Shown: in pieces, positions 38,116-47,816 of the stretch
Layout: every line of letters begins with the position of its first letter
Numbering within the stretch: position 1 is the first letter of the stretch
Source: Pedobacter sp. MC2016-05
GTDB lineage: Bacteria > Bacteroidota > Bacteroidia > Sphingobacteriales > Sphingobacteriaceae
Assembly: GCF_026239735.1 (NCBI RefSeq)
Contig: NZ_JAPIVT010000009.1
Coordinates: 62,001-126,000, forward strand
Length of the DNA: 64,000 nt
Direction of reading: 5' to 3'
The notes under the pieces: model-generated
What the model was told of the DNA's origin: nothing
The model's database searches: none
What the model saw: only the letters and a program-made list of their open reading frames with translations
Position numbers and translations under genes: made by a program

Positions 38116-40416
38116 TTATTTTCTTTTGCGTCTAAGCAGTAAAATGGTTCCACAGGCCAGTAACAAACCTGGAATAATCCATACGAAAATCAGTTTAAGC
38201 AAATGGATCTGATCTTTATCTACTAGTAACACCGTATCTTTTGGTGCCGGCCTGAAGCTACTGATGGGAAATTCGCCATAACTCAACCAACTGAATACGC
38301 CGATGTTGAAAGCGAAATTTGCTGTTCGAAGATTGAACCTGTTTAACTCCTTATTCGACATCAGATCGGCATCGCCGATGATGATGATACGCTGCTCTTT
38401 CTGATTGAATTTCCGAGTCAGGCTTGTTGCGAGCGGGAAAGACCTTTGCAAATCCCCTTTCTCTGGTTCAAACTTCACGGCCGCAGAGTCATTAAGAAAC
38501 CGTTCTCTTTTAAGCCAACTGCTCTTTGGATTTGTAACCAATAAAGGCTGAGCCTGGAATCCTTTTATATTTTCGATGGAAAGTGCGGTTGCCAAAGGCA
38601 TCGAAACCACTACGCTATCTTTGTGCTCCCTTTCCAGTGGAATAAAAAGTTTGGTTGCTGCGCCGGTTAAATTTGGTGTCGCTAAATCTGGCTCCAATTG
38701 TTTGCTTTGCTGAACGATGGCTCCATCCATCAATTGGACACCAAATTGTCTGATTATGGGATTTAAAACATCCTGTTTACTGGGTTCTCCTGTAAAGAGC
38801 AGATTTCCACCGCCATCAATATAATCCTGCAAATTTTTAATAGCTGATATAGTGAGTGCTACTTTTGGATCTGCAACAACCAACACAGATATATCATTTG
38901 GAACAGGCGTGGTTGACAGGGATATCGTATCAACATCAAAGCCTTGGTTAAGCAAAGATTGCCTGAAAATCTTGAGATTTGTCAACGCCTGATATTCACG
39001 ATCGCCAATCTTATTGATGTTTCTCTCCAATTCGCCGTTGGCGAAAAGTATTTTAGGCATTTTTGCTTTAAGGAGCCTTTTAAATGCTGCTGATATTTCG
39101 GTTTCCGATGGCCAGTGTTCATTGTCCGGATAAACCCGGAGAAATGTCTTTCTATCTTTATATTTGAGTTGCATGATATAAAAATTGGGTTCTTTGGAAA
39201 GATCAACTTGTTTTCTGATCTGCTCAGGAGTCAAAAAATTTTTGATGTTCATTTCTTTAGTTTGCGCAATCTGTTCTGCCACTTGGGCAAGGGTTTTACC
39301 TTTGTTCCCTCTCATCACTTCACCCCCTTGAGCCAGTGTATCATAGTACATTACACTCTTCAAAATAATATTATGTTTAAAGCGCACGTAAGGGGCCCAG
39401 GCGTTGATATTTTTCTGATAAGATTCCGGGTTTCCATCCTCTTGGTAATTTCCGAAAAGGTTGGTATATCCGGTTATCTCCAGTGGTTCATCACCAAGTT
39501 CCTGGATTATTTTTTGGGTGTCCGGTTTTAAGGTATTGGATTTATTTTCCGTTACATCAGCATAAATGATGAGTTGAGGAATGGCGCTGAGGTAACCAAA
39601 AAGAAGGGTTATTGCAATAATTGAAAGATAGTGGCCTGCTTTTACCATTGGCGAAACGGTCTGCATGCTGAATTTCAATTTATAAATCGTAAGGGTAAGA
39701 AAAAGAAATATGATGGCAAGAAAATAAATAATACCGTTACTGGTAATCAAGCCTACCAACATCCAATCTGTCCTCCCTGATACAGAAAGAAAATAGGTAA
39801 TGTCCCGTATAAACGGTACCCCCTTCCACAAATCTGCAACATTGTACAGAATAGCGAAAATGACAAATGTACTTACCGCTGCAACTATCTGATAAGTGGT
39901 TAATGAAGACATAAACAGCCCGATAGCTGAATATGCACAAAGCAATAAAAACAGTCCCAGTAAGGCGCTTAATAGCATTCCTGTATCGGGTGAATCTGCT
40001 GTAAAATAGCTTATTGCTAGAAAAACTGTTACCACACCTAGCATGATGGCGCTCATGAATACCATCGCACTAAATTTACCCAATACAATGTCTCGTATAC
40101 GGATGGGCGAAGAATACAATAATTTTATGGTTCCACTGCTCATTTCTTTACTGATCAAGCCCATGGTCAAAAGCGGAAGGTATAAGTATAAATTCCTCAT
40201 TATAGCGGAGAAAAGTCCATTGGAACCAAACAAGGCCTGGCCGACAACACTAAAAGGTATCTTGTATCCATCTGCCTGCATCTGTGCGATAGATTTTAAT
40301 GTTGCCATGTAGCCCAGGCCACATTGAACCATAAAAACGATAATAAGAAACCAGGCAATTGGTGAATAAAACAGCATTTTAAGTTCTGTTTTAGCAATTT
40401 GAAAGATTGTTTTCAT
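38116..40416 (-). CDS. ABC-2 permease fused to GldG-type domain
   Basis: This 766-residue protein combines an ABC-2 permease of about six membrane segments (residues about 15-290) with a large extracytoplasmic GldG-like domain (about 310-735) and a final membrane anchor (IFVWIIPGLLLACGTILLL). The GldG part shows AKMPKILFANGELERNINKI and DYIDGGGNLLFTGEPSKQDV. In gliding Bacteroidota, GldF and GldG are separate proteins that work with the ATPase GldA. Here they are fused and lie 18 bases after an ATPase gene. Many non-gliding relatives carry such proteins, so a transport role for this locus is more likely than motility. Confidence 0.87.
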   Translation of the reverse strand: MKTIFQIAKTELKMLFYSPIAWFLIIVFMVQCGLGYMATLKSIAQMQADGYKIPFSVVGQALFGSNGLFSAIMRNLYLYLPLLTMGLISKEMSSGTIKLLYSSPIRIRDIVLGKFSAMVFMSAIMLGVVTVFLAISYFTADSPDTGMLLSALLGLFLLLCAYSAIGLFMSSLTTYQIVAAVSTFVIFAILYNVADLWKGVPFIRDITYFLSVSGRTDWMLVGLITSNGIIYFLAIIFLFLTLTIYKLKFSMQTVSPMVKAGHYLSIIAITLLFGYLSAIPQLIIYADVTENKSNTLKPDTQKIIQELGDEPLEITGYTNLFGNYQEDGNPESYQKNINAWAPYVRFKHNIILKSVMYYDTLAQGGEVMRGNKGKTLAQVAEQIAQTKEMNIKNFLTPEQIRKQVDLSKEPNFYIMQLKYKDRKTFLRVYPDNEHWPSETEISAAFKRLLKAKMPKILFANGELERNINKIGDREYQALTNLKIFRQSLLNQGFDVDTISLSTTPVPNDISVLVVADPKVALTISAIKNLQDYIDGGGNLLFTGEPSKQDVLNPIIRQFGVQLMDGAIVQQSKQLEPDLATPNLTGAATKLFIPLEREHKDSVVVSMPLATALSIENIKGFQAQPLLVTNPKSSWLKRERFLNDSAAVKFEPEKGDLQRSFPLATSLTRKFNQKEQRIIIIGDADLMSNKELNRFNLRTANFAFNIGVFSWLSYGEFPISSFRPAPKDTVLLVDKDQIHLLKLIFVWIIPGLLLACGTILLLRRKRK

Positions 40417-40434
40417 TAAGAAAATAATGTTGAT

Positions 40435-41355
40435 TTAATGTTGTGAAAGTTGTTTGAATATTTCTTCTACCGAGTTCTTTTCTAAAGATATTTCCTGCAG
40501 GCGCCAACCTCTTTGAACACTTTCAGCAATAATGGTCTCGGTAATTTCCGCATCTCCACTGAAAAATAAGCGGACAAGTTTTCCATTGAGAATATCTGCC
40601 TTGAGTATGCCTGGGATCGCTTCCAGCTCAACTACCTGCGGCATGTTCTGGAAAGAAACGAGCATACTATGGGGTTCGACATAATTATTAAAGGCGTCCA
40701 TTGTATCAGAAAATACAATCTTGCCGTTTTCAATCATCTTGATATCCTTGCAAAGAAGCTGTACTTCTGAAAGAATGTGGGATGAAAATATAACCACTCT
40801 ATCTTTTGCAATTTCTTTAATCAATGATCTGACTTCGATGATCTGATTAGGATCCAAGCCGTTGGTGGGCTCATCCAAAACCAGAACATTTGGCTTATGG
40901 ACAATTGCCTGTGCAATCCCGACACGTTGCCTGTATCCTCCTGAAAGGTTTTTCAACAGGCGACTGCTGAAATGGGAAATGCCGCATCGCTCTTTTGCCT
41001 CGGAAACGGCATCTTTGCCGAGCTGGCCATACATGTTGCGCAATGCTGCGCAATAATGAAGATATTCATCAACGGTCAGGTCCAGATATAATGGTGGATT
41101 TTGAGGAAGGAAGCCGATTTCCATTTTCGCCCGCTGGGGATCCTCCCTGAAATTTATACCATTGATCAAAACATTTCCTTCCGTTTGGTTAATTGATCCG
41201 CAAAGAATATTCATCGTAGTAGATTTACCGGCGCCATTCGATCCCAGTAAGCCAACAATACCAAAATCATTGATTTCTATATTGATATCGCGTATAGCCC
41301 AGGTGTTACTATAGCGATGAGAAAGATTTTCAATCTTTACAATACTTTTTTCCAT
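40435..41355 (-). CDS. ABC transporter ATP-binding protein, GldA-like
   Basis: This 306-residue ATPase has Walker A GSNGAGKST at about 39-47, the Q-loop in FLPQNPPLYLD, the signature LSGGYRQRVGIAQA at about 138-151, Walker B VLVLDEPTNGLDP at about 158-170 and the switch His in FSSHILSEV. The C-terminal 80 residues are the regulatory extension common to ABC-2 exporters. It powers the permease/GldG protein encoded next. It starts 70 bases after the SusD gene, with a hairpin between them, so it may share the SusC/SusD transcript at a reduced level. Confidence 0.93.
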   Translation of the reverse strand: MEKSIVKIENLSHRYSNTWAIRDINIEINDFGIVGLLGSNGAGKSTTMNILCGSINQTEGNVLINGINFREDPQRAKMEIGFLPQNPPLYLDLTVDEYLHYCAALRNMYGQLGKDAVSEAKERCGISHFSSRLLKNLSGGYRQRVGIAQAIVHKPNVLVLDEPTNGLDPNQIIEVRSLIKEIAKDRVVIFSSHILSEVQLLCKDIKMIENGKIVFSDTMDAFNNYVEPHSMLVSFQNMPQVVELEAIPGILKADILNGKLVRLFFSGDAEITETIIAESVQRGWRLQEISLEKNSVEEIFKQLSQH

Positions 41356-41380
41356 ACTTTATAAATTTTTATGCATATCA

Positions 41381-41418
41381 ATCCCATTATGAAGAGACAA
41401 TCTTCTCCATAATGGGAT
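41381..41418. other. Intercistronic hairpin between SusD and ABC ATPase genes
   Basis: An 11-base perfect stem, ATCCCATTATG at 41381-41391 and CATAATGGGAT at 41408-41418, has an inner AGA/TCT extension. On the transcribed (minus) strand it is not followed by a T-run, so it may be a processing or attenuation element rather than a full stop. Confidence 0.5.
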
Positions 41419-41425
41419 AATTGAG

Positions 41426-42811
41426 TTATTTAGGATTTTGAACCAATTCCGGATTTTGAGCAACAAGTTTTTCAGCAAACTGAAAGACATAAGCATTACT
41501 ATTTGGTTCAAGAGAGTAGCTCACATTGCCTATGCTTCGGGTGATGACTCTAGCAAATGTAGCATCCTTGTTTAATCGCTTTTGATCAAACCAGCGGAGA
41601 CCGGTACCGAAAAACTCTCGTCTACGCTCTTCTATAATTCTTTGCAATGCATCCTGATCGGATGCTGCCACCACCGGGCGGTAGTCAGACGGACGGAATC
41701 TCATTTTGCGCAGCTCATTGACCATGGTAAGCGCTTCTTCTCTCTTTCCTGTTCTTGCTAAGCATTCTGCCCTTATCAGCCAGGTTTCATTAACAGTCAA
41801 GCCAACGGGCGTTCTATCATTATAATTTTCTCTCGACCAAAATCCCATCCCCTGAAATGCAGGGTAAAAATTCGAACCTGGTTTAACAAAAAGTTCATAT
41901 CGGAGGTCTTTCGTATCTAGCAGATTCAATAAAGATGGGCTTAACTGCAAAGGATAAAAACTATTTCTTGGAACTTTACGAAGCAAAATCTGCTTATCAT
42001 TATATTGAGTAGGAAGGATATTCGTTGTCAGGAAAGTATTATAGTCATAAAGAGAACCATTCAAAGAGAGTGATTGCTCGGCAGCTGTTCTAGCTGCTTC
42101 GAAATTACGCATATTGAGGTAAACCTTTGCAAGCAAAGCATAGGCAGCCCCGCGGTTTGGTTGAACGGTGCTGACCTGAACTACTGGAATTAAAGGTAAG
42201 GCTTCCTGGAGATCTCTGATGATTTGATCGTATACTTCCTTTACCGATGCCCGGTTGAGTTTCACGAAAAGTTCCGGAGACAACAGCATGGGAATAGCAG
42301 GATCATTTGCAGCAGTCGATGCATCATACTGTTTAGCATACAAATTTGTTAAGGTAAAAAATGTGAACGCCCTATTGATTAGTGCCTCTGCATATAGCAC
42401 ACTTCTTTGTTCGGCAGTACCACCCTTGCTATCCATCACACCCTGTAAAACAGTGTTGTATACATATATTGCACTATACATATAATTCCAGTCAATATCC
42501 TCGGTTTCACCAAAGTAAAATGGATTTTTCCATGAGTAAATAGCGGAATTTATGGTATTGTTTGCCAATGATGTCTGTAATTCAGGATCAGAAAGTTCTA
42601 CATCATCACAACTCAAAATTGCGGTATTACCAGATCCAATCTCTTGAGCATTTCTGTTGTTAAGAAGCAGACGGTAATCCTGCGTGTAGACCAGTACACG
42701 CTGACCTTGGACAGGCACATTTTCTACGTATTTTCGGCACGAGGAAAATGCCAAGGTTAAAACAGTGATCACAGCTATTTTAACGGTATATGTTGATACT
42801 CTTTTATACAT
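41426..42811 (-). CDS. SusD/RagB-family outer-membrane nutrient-binding lipoprotein
   Basis: This 461-residue lipoprotein has lipobox FSSC near residue 25, which anchors it at the outer membrane. The helical SusD fold is visible in TPR-like stretches (AYALLAKVYLNMRNFEAART at about 225-244). The usual C-terminal block is ETWLIRAECLARTGKREEAL and then RRREFFGTGLRWFDQKRLNK. It forms the lid over the SusC channel and binds the imported ligand. It overlaps the SusC gene by 1 base. The ligand cannot be told. At 461 residues it is slightly short for the family but looks complete. Confidence 0.93.
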   Translation of the reverse strand: MYKRVSTYTVKIAVITVLTLAFSSCRKYVENVPVQGQRVLVYTQDYRLLLNNRNAQEIGSGNTAILSCDDVELSDPELQTSLANNTINSAIYSWKNPFYFGETEDIDWNYMYSAIYVYNTVLQGVMDSKGGTAEQRSVLYAEALINRAFTFFTLTNLYAKQYDASTAANDPAIPMLLSPELFVKLNRASVKEVYDQIIRDLQEALPLIPVVQVSTVQPNRGAAYALLAKVYLNMRNFEAARTAAEQSLSLNGSLYDYNTFLTTNILPTQYNDKQILLRKVPRNSFYPLQLSPSLLNLLDTKDLRYELFVKPGSNFYPAFQGMGFWSRENYNDRTPVGLTVNETWLIRAECLARTGKREEALTMVNELRKMRFRPSDYRPVVAASDQDALQRIIEERRREFFGTGLRWFDQKRLNKDATFARVITRSIGNVSYSLEPNSNAYVFQFAEKLVAQNPELVQNPK

Positions 42812-45800
42812 TATAAGCTTAAATTAAGTTGAAATGAATAACTTCTAACTGGTGCGAGTTGAAAAGTATTACCTGTGTTATAGACATAGTCCGGATCAAT
42901 GCCTTCTTTATTTGCAGTCCAGATGAGCCCAAGATTACGACACACGGCGGAAAGGGTTAAGCCCTTAACCCCAATGGGTTTTAATAATCTTTGTGGCAAT
43001 GCGTAGCTTAAATTAATCTGCTGAAGTTTGATGTTACTACGGCTCCTGATTAAGTAATCAGATTCTGAATAGCGGGTTATACTGTTACCATAATAATAAC
43101 CTTGATTGAAATCGGTGTTAATGGTTGGAACATTGGTAAATAATTCATCCCCTGGTTTACGCCATCGCATGCCCAGGTCACCCGAACGACTTACATACAC
43201 TGAATTTTCGGTCACCGAAGGTTTTCTGAACACACCGCCAAAAGCATACTGGAATTGGAAACCAAAACTAAATTGTTTGTAAGAAATATTGCTGCTGTAG
43301 GCACCATAATAAGGTGAAGCGGTTCTGCCAGAATATTCCATGATATCGAAATACTGGAATTCAGACACATTAAGTATTCTTCCAGGTTGCTTTGGATCTT
43401 CAATCAGGGTCTGTCCGGTATTGTCCAAGCCAGCAAATTTGTATGAGAATAGATAATCCTGAGGATAGCCATCATAAATTTGATTTTTCCCTAATTCCCC
43501 TATCGGCAGGTTAAAACGCTCGTCATGTATCTTGTTTGTATTGTAAGAAATGTTTATGGTATTATTCCAGGTCACCTCTTTTGAACGCACCGGAATAAAA
43601 GATAAGCCTACGTCAATCCCATTGCCATCGAGTTTTGCTGCATTAAAAATGGTTTGCGTAAATCCGTAGGTACCATTGATGGGTAATTGAAAAAAGATAT
43701 CAGTTGTTTTTTTCTTATAATAATCCACTGTTCCAGAAACACGTCCGTTAAACAATCCAAATTGGATGCCGTAATTGATCATACGAGTTTTTTCCCAGGC
43801 CAGGTTCTCTCTGGCTGGTCTATCGATCATAGCATAAGGCAATGAGGATTCGAAATCGGTACCAAGAAGGGAAATAACCGTTACCGGGGCGTAACCTTGC
43901 GGAGCATTTCCGGTAAATCCATAGGTAAAGCGAGCCGATAAGTCACTAAGCCAATCCAGATCTTTCAGAATTATTTCCTTTTTCATATTCCAGCTCAGTC
44001 CAGATGACCAAAGTGGGATCGCTCGCTTTCTGCGTTCGACACCCAGAAGATTCAAATCATCAAAACGGGCGCTTCCGGAAATGGTATACCTGCTATTGAA
44101 TGTATATGAACCGCTTGCATAGTAAGAAAGTCCTCTCGTGGTTGACTCAACAACAGGTGAAGATGTTGCTCCGACAACTGGTCGCTGTCCATAAATATCC
44201 AGATAACTTACAGTAGGATTAACAGACCTAAAAGCATTAATAGACTTATCATATCCATAGCGGAATTCATTACTTGCTTTACTAAAGTTCTGTCTGATCT
44301 CGTTGCCCATCAACACGTTCACTTCATGTTTTTCACCCCAAGCTTTGTTGATGCTCAACTGACCACGCAGGTTATAGCTTCGCCCCAGGGAATTGGCAAG
44401 TTCCAGCCGACCACCATTTGGAATTCCGTACACAAGTGCTCCCGCGGCATTTATGCTTGTTGCCCTATTAATCCTGATTCGACTTTCATAACTTTCAGGC
44501 TCCTGATAGTTTTCCCTTTCATTAAAGTAACGCCCAAGGTTTCCTGATACAGAAGCACTTAACCAAGGGGTAATCTTTCCTGTGATGTTAAGATTGAGCG
44601 CTATATTGTTTGTGTTACTAGTAGTATTATTGAAATTTAGTTCATCTATTGCGGAATATCGAAACGGCAGGTATCCCTTGCTTTCAAAGTTACGGGCTAC
44701 CAAAGGTGTACTGAAAACATCGTAATATTTTGTGCTCCCATCAGCATTAACCAATGCATCATATGGGCGCATTCCTAAGCCAGTTTGACTCATTGCCCTA
44801 ACCGCTGCAGAATTTACAATATCGGAGGTATTGTTATAGCTTAAGTTGGTGTTGATGGATACGATTCCTTTGAATAAGGAGGATACTGAACCCACATTAA
44901 AAGCATATCCCTTATTTTTGTTGCTTCTATATAGTCTATCTTCGTTATAATAGTAACCAGACATGTAATAAGAACTATTTACACCTCCTCCTGAAAGGGA
45001 GAGATTATATTGCTGTGTTTGAGGTGATTGTAACAAATATTCGGAGATTTGATCCTGGTTATCTATTTTAGCTAATTCGGCCAACTCCATATTCATTTGG
45101 TTTTCAGTTATCTCACCCCGTTTTTGTCTAAAAATGATCGCCTGGGCCTGACTATTATTTACCGGAAAGTTTCCAGTTTGTATTGGGAAAGGATCGCTTA
45201 TTAAATTCATATTGATCATGTCCTTTTCCAGATCGATATACTCCGCTACAGACATGGATGATCCATAGTTGAGTTTAGGTTTTGCACTTGTACTGAAAGT
45301 GGTTGAGAAATTTACCGAGGGTGCAGTATTTGGCTTGCCTTTTTTTGTAGTCACAACGATTACACCGTTGGCGGCTTTTATCCCCCATATCGCAGACGCT
45401 GCAGCATCTTTTAAAAAGGTAATCTGCTCAATATCGTTTGGATTCATTAAATCAAGTGCTCCACCTGCTATAGAAACTTGGGACGGAAAGCCATCAATAA
45501 CCAAAAGTGGCTCTGTACTCACCTGACCATAATCACTTATGATGGTGGAAATGCCCCGAATATTAATTGTCCCGTTACGACTTTTACCCGCTTCTGTTTT
45601 GGTAGATATATCAACCCCAGGAACCAGTCCCTGTAGCCGCTCAAGTAAACTGATGGTGGGATATTGAGCAATATCCTTTGCAGTGACGATACCAAATGAA
45701 CCAGTAGCACGGTCTTTGTTGAGATTTTGATAGCCCGTACTTACAATTTTCACCTCCGAAAGCTCAGCGGAAAGCGGTTTCAAAGTGACCACGATACTGC

Positions 45801-46395
45801 TTCGGTTTTTCAACGGAATCGTATCTGACTGATAGCCTATGAAGCTAAATATCAGCGTTTCTTTACCTGTTAATCCCCGTATGCGAAAAGACCCTGATTC
45901 ATCAGAAAGGTAAAGTCTTTTATTCTGTTGAACAAGAATACTTGCGCCAGGCATTGGAATTCCTTTCTCATTTACAATCACGCCTTTCAAATCGACTTCA
46001 TTAAAATATGCAGTAACTTTATCAAGTAAAGAGGGTGTTTTTTTTGATACAATTACTATCTTATTCTGGATCTTATAATCTAATAATTCATCTTTGAAAA
46101 GAAGGTCCAATACATCGGAGAGTTCGGTGGTGTTGACATTAATATTGATGGGTTTAACTGATTTTAAAAGATTGTCATCTGCAACAAAGTCATAACCGCT
46201 CTGCTGCTTTATCTTGGCAAACACTTTGAAGATTGATGCATTTTTTTCTGATAGGGAAATTTTCTGAGCAAATCCAGAAGCGGAGACCTGCATCAACGTT
46301 GCAAATAGTATTACGATGGTTATTCGCATAATAAGCAAAATTTTAGTGTATACGGTGGACCGTATACCAGTTTGTTTGGTATATTTTCTATACAT
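42811..46395 (-). CDS. SusC/RagA-family TonB-dependent transporter with STN domain
   Basis: This 1194-residue receptor starts with a long N-terminus and signal peptide (ILFATLMQVSASGFAQ). An STN secretin/TonB short domain follows at about 50-115 (IKQQSGYDFVADDNLLKSVK), then a carboxypeptidase-like domain at about 135-215 (LKGVIVNEKGIPMPGASILV), a plug with GLVPGVDISTKTEAG and NIRGISTI, and a 22-strand barrel. The STN domain signals to an inner-membrane FecR, here the gene upstream. It imports an unknown ligand with the SusD lipoprotein. The sigma-FecR-SusC-SusD order is complete. Confidence 0.94.
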   Translation of the reverse strand: MYRKYTKQTGIRSTVYTKILLIMRITIVILFATLMQVSASGFAQKISLSEKNASIFKVFAKIKQQSGYDFVADDNLLKSVKPININVNTTELSDVLDLLFKDELLDYKIQNKIVIVSKKTPSLLDKVTAYFNEVDLKGVIVNEKGIPMPGASILVQQNKRLYLSDESGSFRIRGLTGKETLIFSFIGYQSDTIPLKNRSSIVVTLKPLSAELSEVKIVSTGYQNLNKDRATGSFGIVTAKDIAQYPTISLLERLQGLVPGVDISTKTEAGKSRNGTINIRGISTIISDYGQVSTEPLLVIDGFPSQVSIAGGALDLMNPNDIEQITFLKDAAASAIWGIKAANGVIVVTTKKGKPNTAPSVNFSTTFSTSAKPKLNYGSSMSVAEYIDLEKDMINMNLISDPFPIQTGNFPVNNSQAQAIIFRQKRGEITENQMNMELAELAKIDNQDQISEYLLQSPQTQQYNLSLSGGGVNSSYYMSGYYYNEDRLYRSNKNKGYAFNVGSVSSLFKGIVSINTNLSYNNTSDIVNSAAVRAMSQTGLGMRPYDALVNADGSTKYYDVFSTPLVARNFESKGYLPFRYSAIDELNFNNTTSNTNNIALNLNITGKITPWLSASVSGNLGRYFNERENYQEPESYESRIRINRATSINAAGALVYGIPNGGRLELANSLGRSYNLRGQLSINKAWGEKHEVNVLMGNEIRQNFSKASNEFRYGYDKSINAFRSVNPTVSYLDIYGQRPVVGATSSPVVESTTRGLSYYASGSYTFNSRYTISGSARFDDLNLLGVERRKRAIPLWSSGLSWNMKKEIILKDLDWLSDLSARFTYGFTGNAPQGYAPVTVISLLGTDFESSLPYAMIDRPARENLAWEKTRMINYGIQFGLFNGRVSGTVDYYKKKTTDIFFQLPINGTYGFTQTIFNAAKLDGNGIDVGLSFIPVRSKEVTWNNTINISYNTNKIHDERFNLPIGELGKNQIYDGYPQDYLFSYKFAGLDNTGQTLIEDPKQPGRILNVSEFQYFDIMEYSGRTASPYYGAYSSNISYKQFSFGFQFQYAFGGVFRKPSVTENSVYVSRSGDLGMRWRKPGDELFTNVPTINTDFNQGYYYGNSITRYSESDYLIRSRSNIKLQQINLSYALPQRLLKPIGVKGLTLSAVCRNLGLIWTANKEGIDPDYVYNTGNTFQLAPVRSYSFQLNLSL

Positions 46396-46494
46396 TTAGT
46401 CAAAGTTTGGTTTCCAGTTTTACCTCTACTTTCCAGGGAGAAGGTAAACTGCTTGGTTTAGTTGATATATTTTGGTTGACTATCGTCAGACTTT

Positions 46495-46526
46495 GCCAGA
46501 TTTCCTTCGGGTTGTCTGGCTTTTTT
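46495..46526. other. Hairpin between FecR and SusC genes, locus 1
   Basis: GCCAGA at 46495-46500 and TCTGGC at 46515-46520 form a 6-base stem, and six T follow on the plus strand. Read along the minus-strand operon it is an A-run followed by a hairpin, so it would stop antisense rather than sense transcription. A similar structure occurs in the same gap of the second locus. Confidence 0.5.
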
Positions 46527-46530
46527 GTAG

Positions 46531-47739
46531 TTATTTATTTACAAATACTTTCCTCCCTTCAATTCTAAAATGAACTAATTTTGTTGATTCCAGGGCCTGC
46601 AAAATTTGGCTTATATTTTTTGATCTTGAAACATTTCCGGAAAACTTTCCATCAGGGAGTTCACCTTCATAAATGACAGCGATGTTATACCATCTTGATA
46701 TATCCTGCATGATATCTTTGATCGCAACCCCTTGAAAAATAAAATTGCCCTCTTTCCAAGCCAATGCATTTTCAAGGTTAACTTTTGACACAATAATATG
46801 GTCATTCTGTAGTATCGACTGTTGTCCAGGACTTAATTTTACTTCATCATTGTATCTAATCGGGCTATCCTTATTCCAGGCCTCTGCCTGATAAAGCACA
46901 TTAACACTACCTTCAGCTAGGGTTGTAGTTTCCAAGAGCTCGTCGTTGTACGCTTTCACATTGAAATGTGTACCCAGTACTTTAACTTCCTGGTGTCTGG
47001 ATTTTACGATAAAGGGCTTTCGATCATCCTTTGCCACCTCAAAATAGGCTTCCCCGTCAAGCTGGACCAATCGTTGTTTACTTGAATTAAAGCTTATGTT
47101 ATAAGTAATCGAGGAGGCAGCATTTAGCCAGACCAAAGAACCATCAGGAAGCCTCAACCGATAGGTTTCTCCTTTTTTTGTAGCCAGCGTATTAGTTCCC
47201 TGTGAGTGACCATTTTCTTTATCGATCAGCTCATAGACAAGTTCTCCTTTACCATTTTTTGAGATTAGAATTCCAGCTTCTTTGGTAATCATCCCTGTAG
47301 ATGCCGAACCTAATTTGATTTCACTTCCATCAGCAAGCGTGAGCGTTGCCCCCATATGGCCAGGAGGAATATCCTCAGCGGCAGAAATATAAGTGAACTG
47401 TTGTGACTGCTTCTCAGCAAATTTAAAATATAGCAAGGCAGAGAATGCAAGGATTAATAGTGAAGCGGCGATAGCAATCCGCGGCGTAAGAGCAAAAAAT
47501 TTCCTCACTGGCTGCCGATGAGATATAATTTCTCGGAAAATCAGTTTTGAACGGAAGTTATCTATTTCACGAAGATGAATATCACTCAATTCATAATCCA
47601 TTTCCAAAATATTAAATAATCGTTTTTCAGCATCATCGTCTCTCAAAAATTCCCTGAACGCTGCCAGCTCTTCCAATGATGCTGTTTGGTTGCAAAATTT
47701 TTGATATAAAGTAATGATGTGTTCGTCCTGCAAATTCAT
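46531..47739 (-). CDS. FecR-family anti-sigma factor (FecR and DUF4974 domains), locus 1
   Basis: This 402-residue single-pass protein has a cytoplasmic N-terminus (about 1-80), one membrane segment at about 88-107 (RIAIAASLLILAFSALLYF) and a periplasmic FecR domain at about 190-290 (RLPDGSLVWLNAASSITYNI, LDGEAYFEVAKDDRKPFIVK). A DUF4974 domain closes the protein (ISQILQALESTKLVHFRIEG). It holds the sigma factor until the STN domain of the loaded receptor contacts it. It lies between the sigma and SusC genes. Confidence 0.94.
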   Translation of the reverse strand: MNLQDEHIITLYQKFCNQTASLEELAAFREFLRDDDAEKRLFNILEMDYELSDIHLREIDNFRSKLIFREIISHRQPVRKFFALTPRIAIAASLLILAFSALLYFKFAEKQSQQFTYISAAEDIPPGHMGATLTLADGSEIKLGSASTGMITKEAGILISKNGKGELVYELIDKENGHSQGTNTLATKKGETYRLRLPDGSLVWLNAASSITYNISFNSSKQRLVQLDGEAYFEVAKDDRKPFIVKSRHQEVKVLGTHFNVKAYNDELLETTTLAEGSVNVLYQAEAWNKDSPIRYNDEVKLSPGQQSILQNDHIIVSKVNLENALAWKEGNFIFQGVAIKDIMQDISRWYNIAVIYEGELPDGKFSGNVSRSKNISQILQALESTKLVHFRIEGRKVFVNK

Positions 47740-47816
47740 GATAACCGAAGAAGATTGCCCCCTTTATGATACCAATCCGTGAGAATAGATTATGGGGGTA
47801 TAGATTAAAAAATAAA

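Noticed and set aside
38116..41355. Gliding-motility genes gldA/gldFG
   Set aside because: ATPase and fused permease/GldG proteins are widespread in non-gliding Bacteroidota, and no other gliding genes are present, so I did not assign motility or gld symbols.
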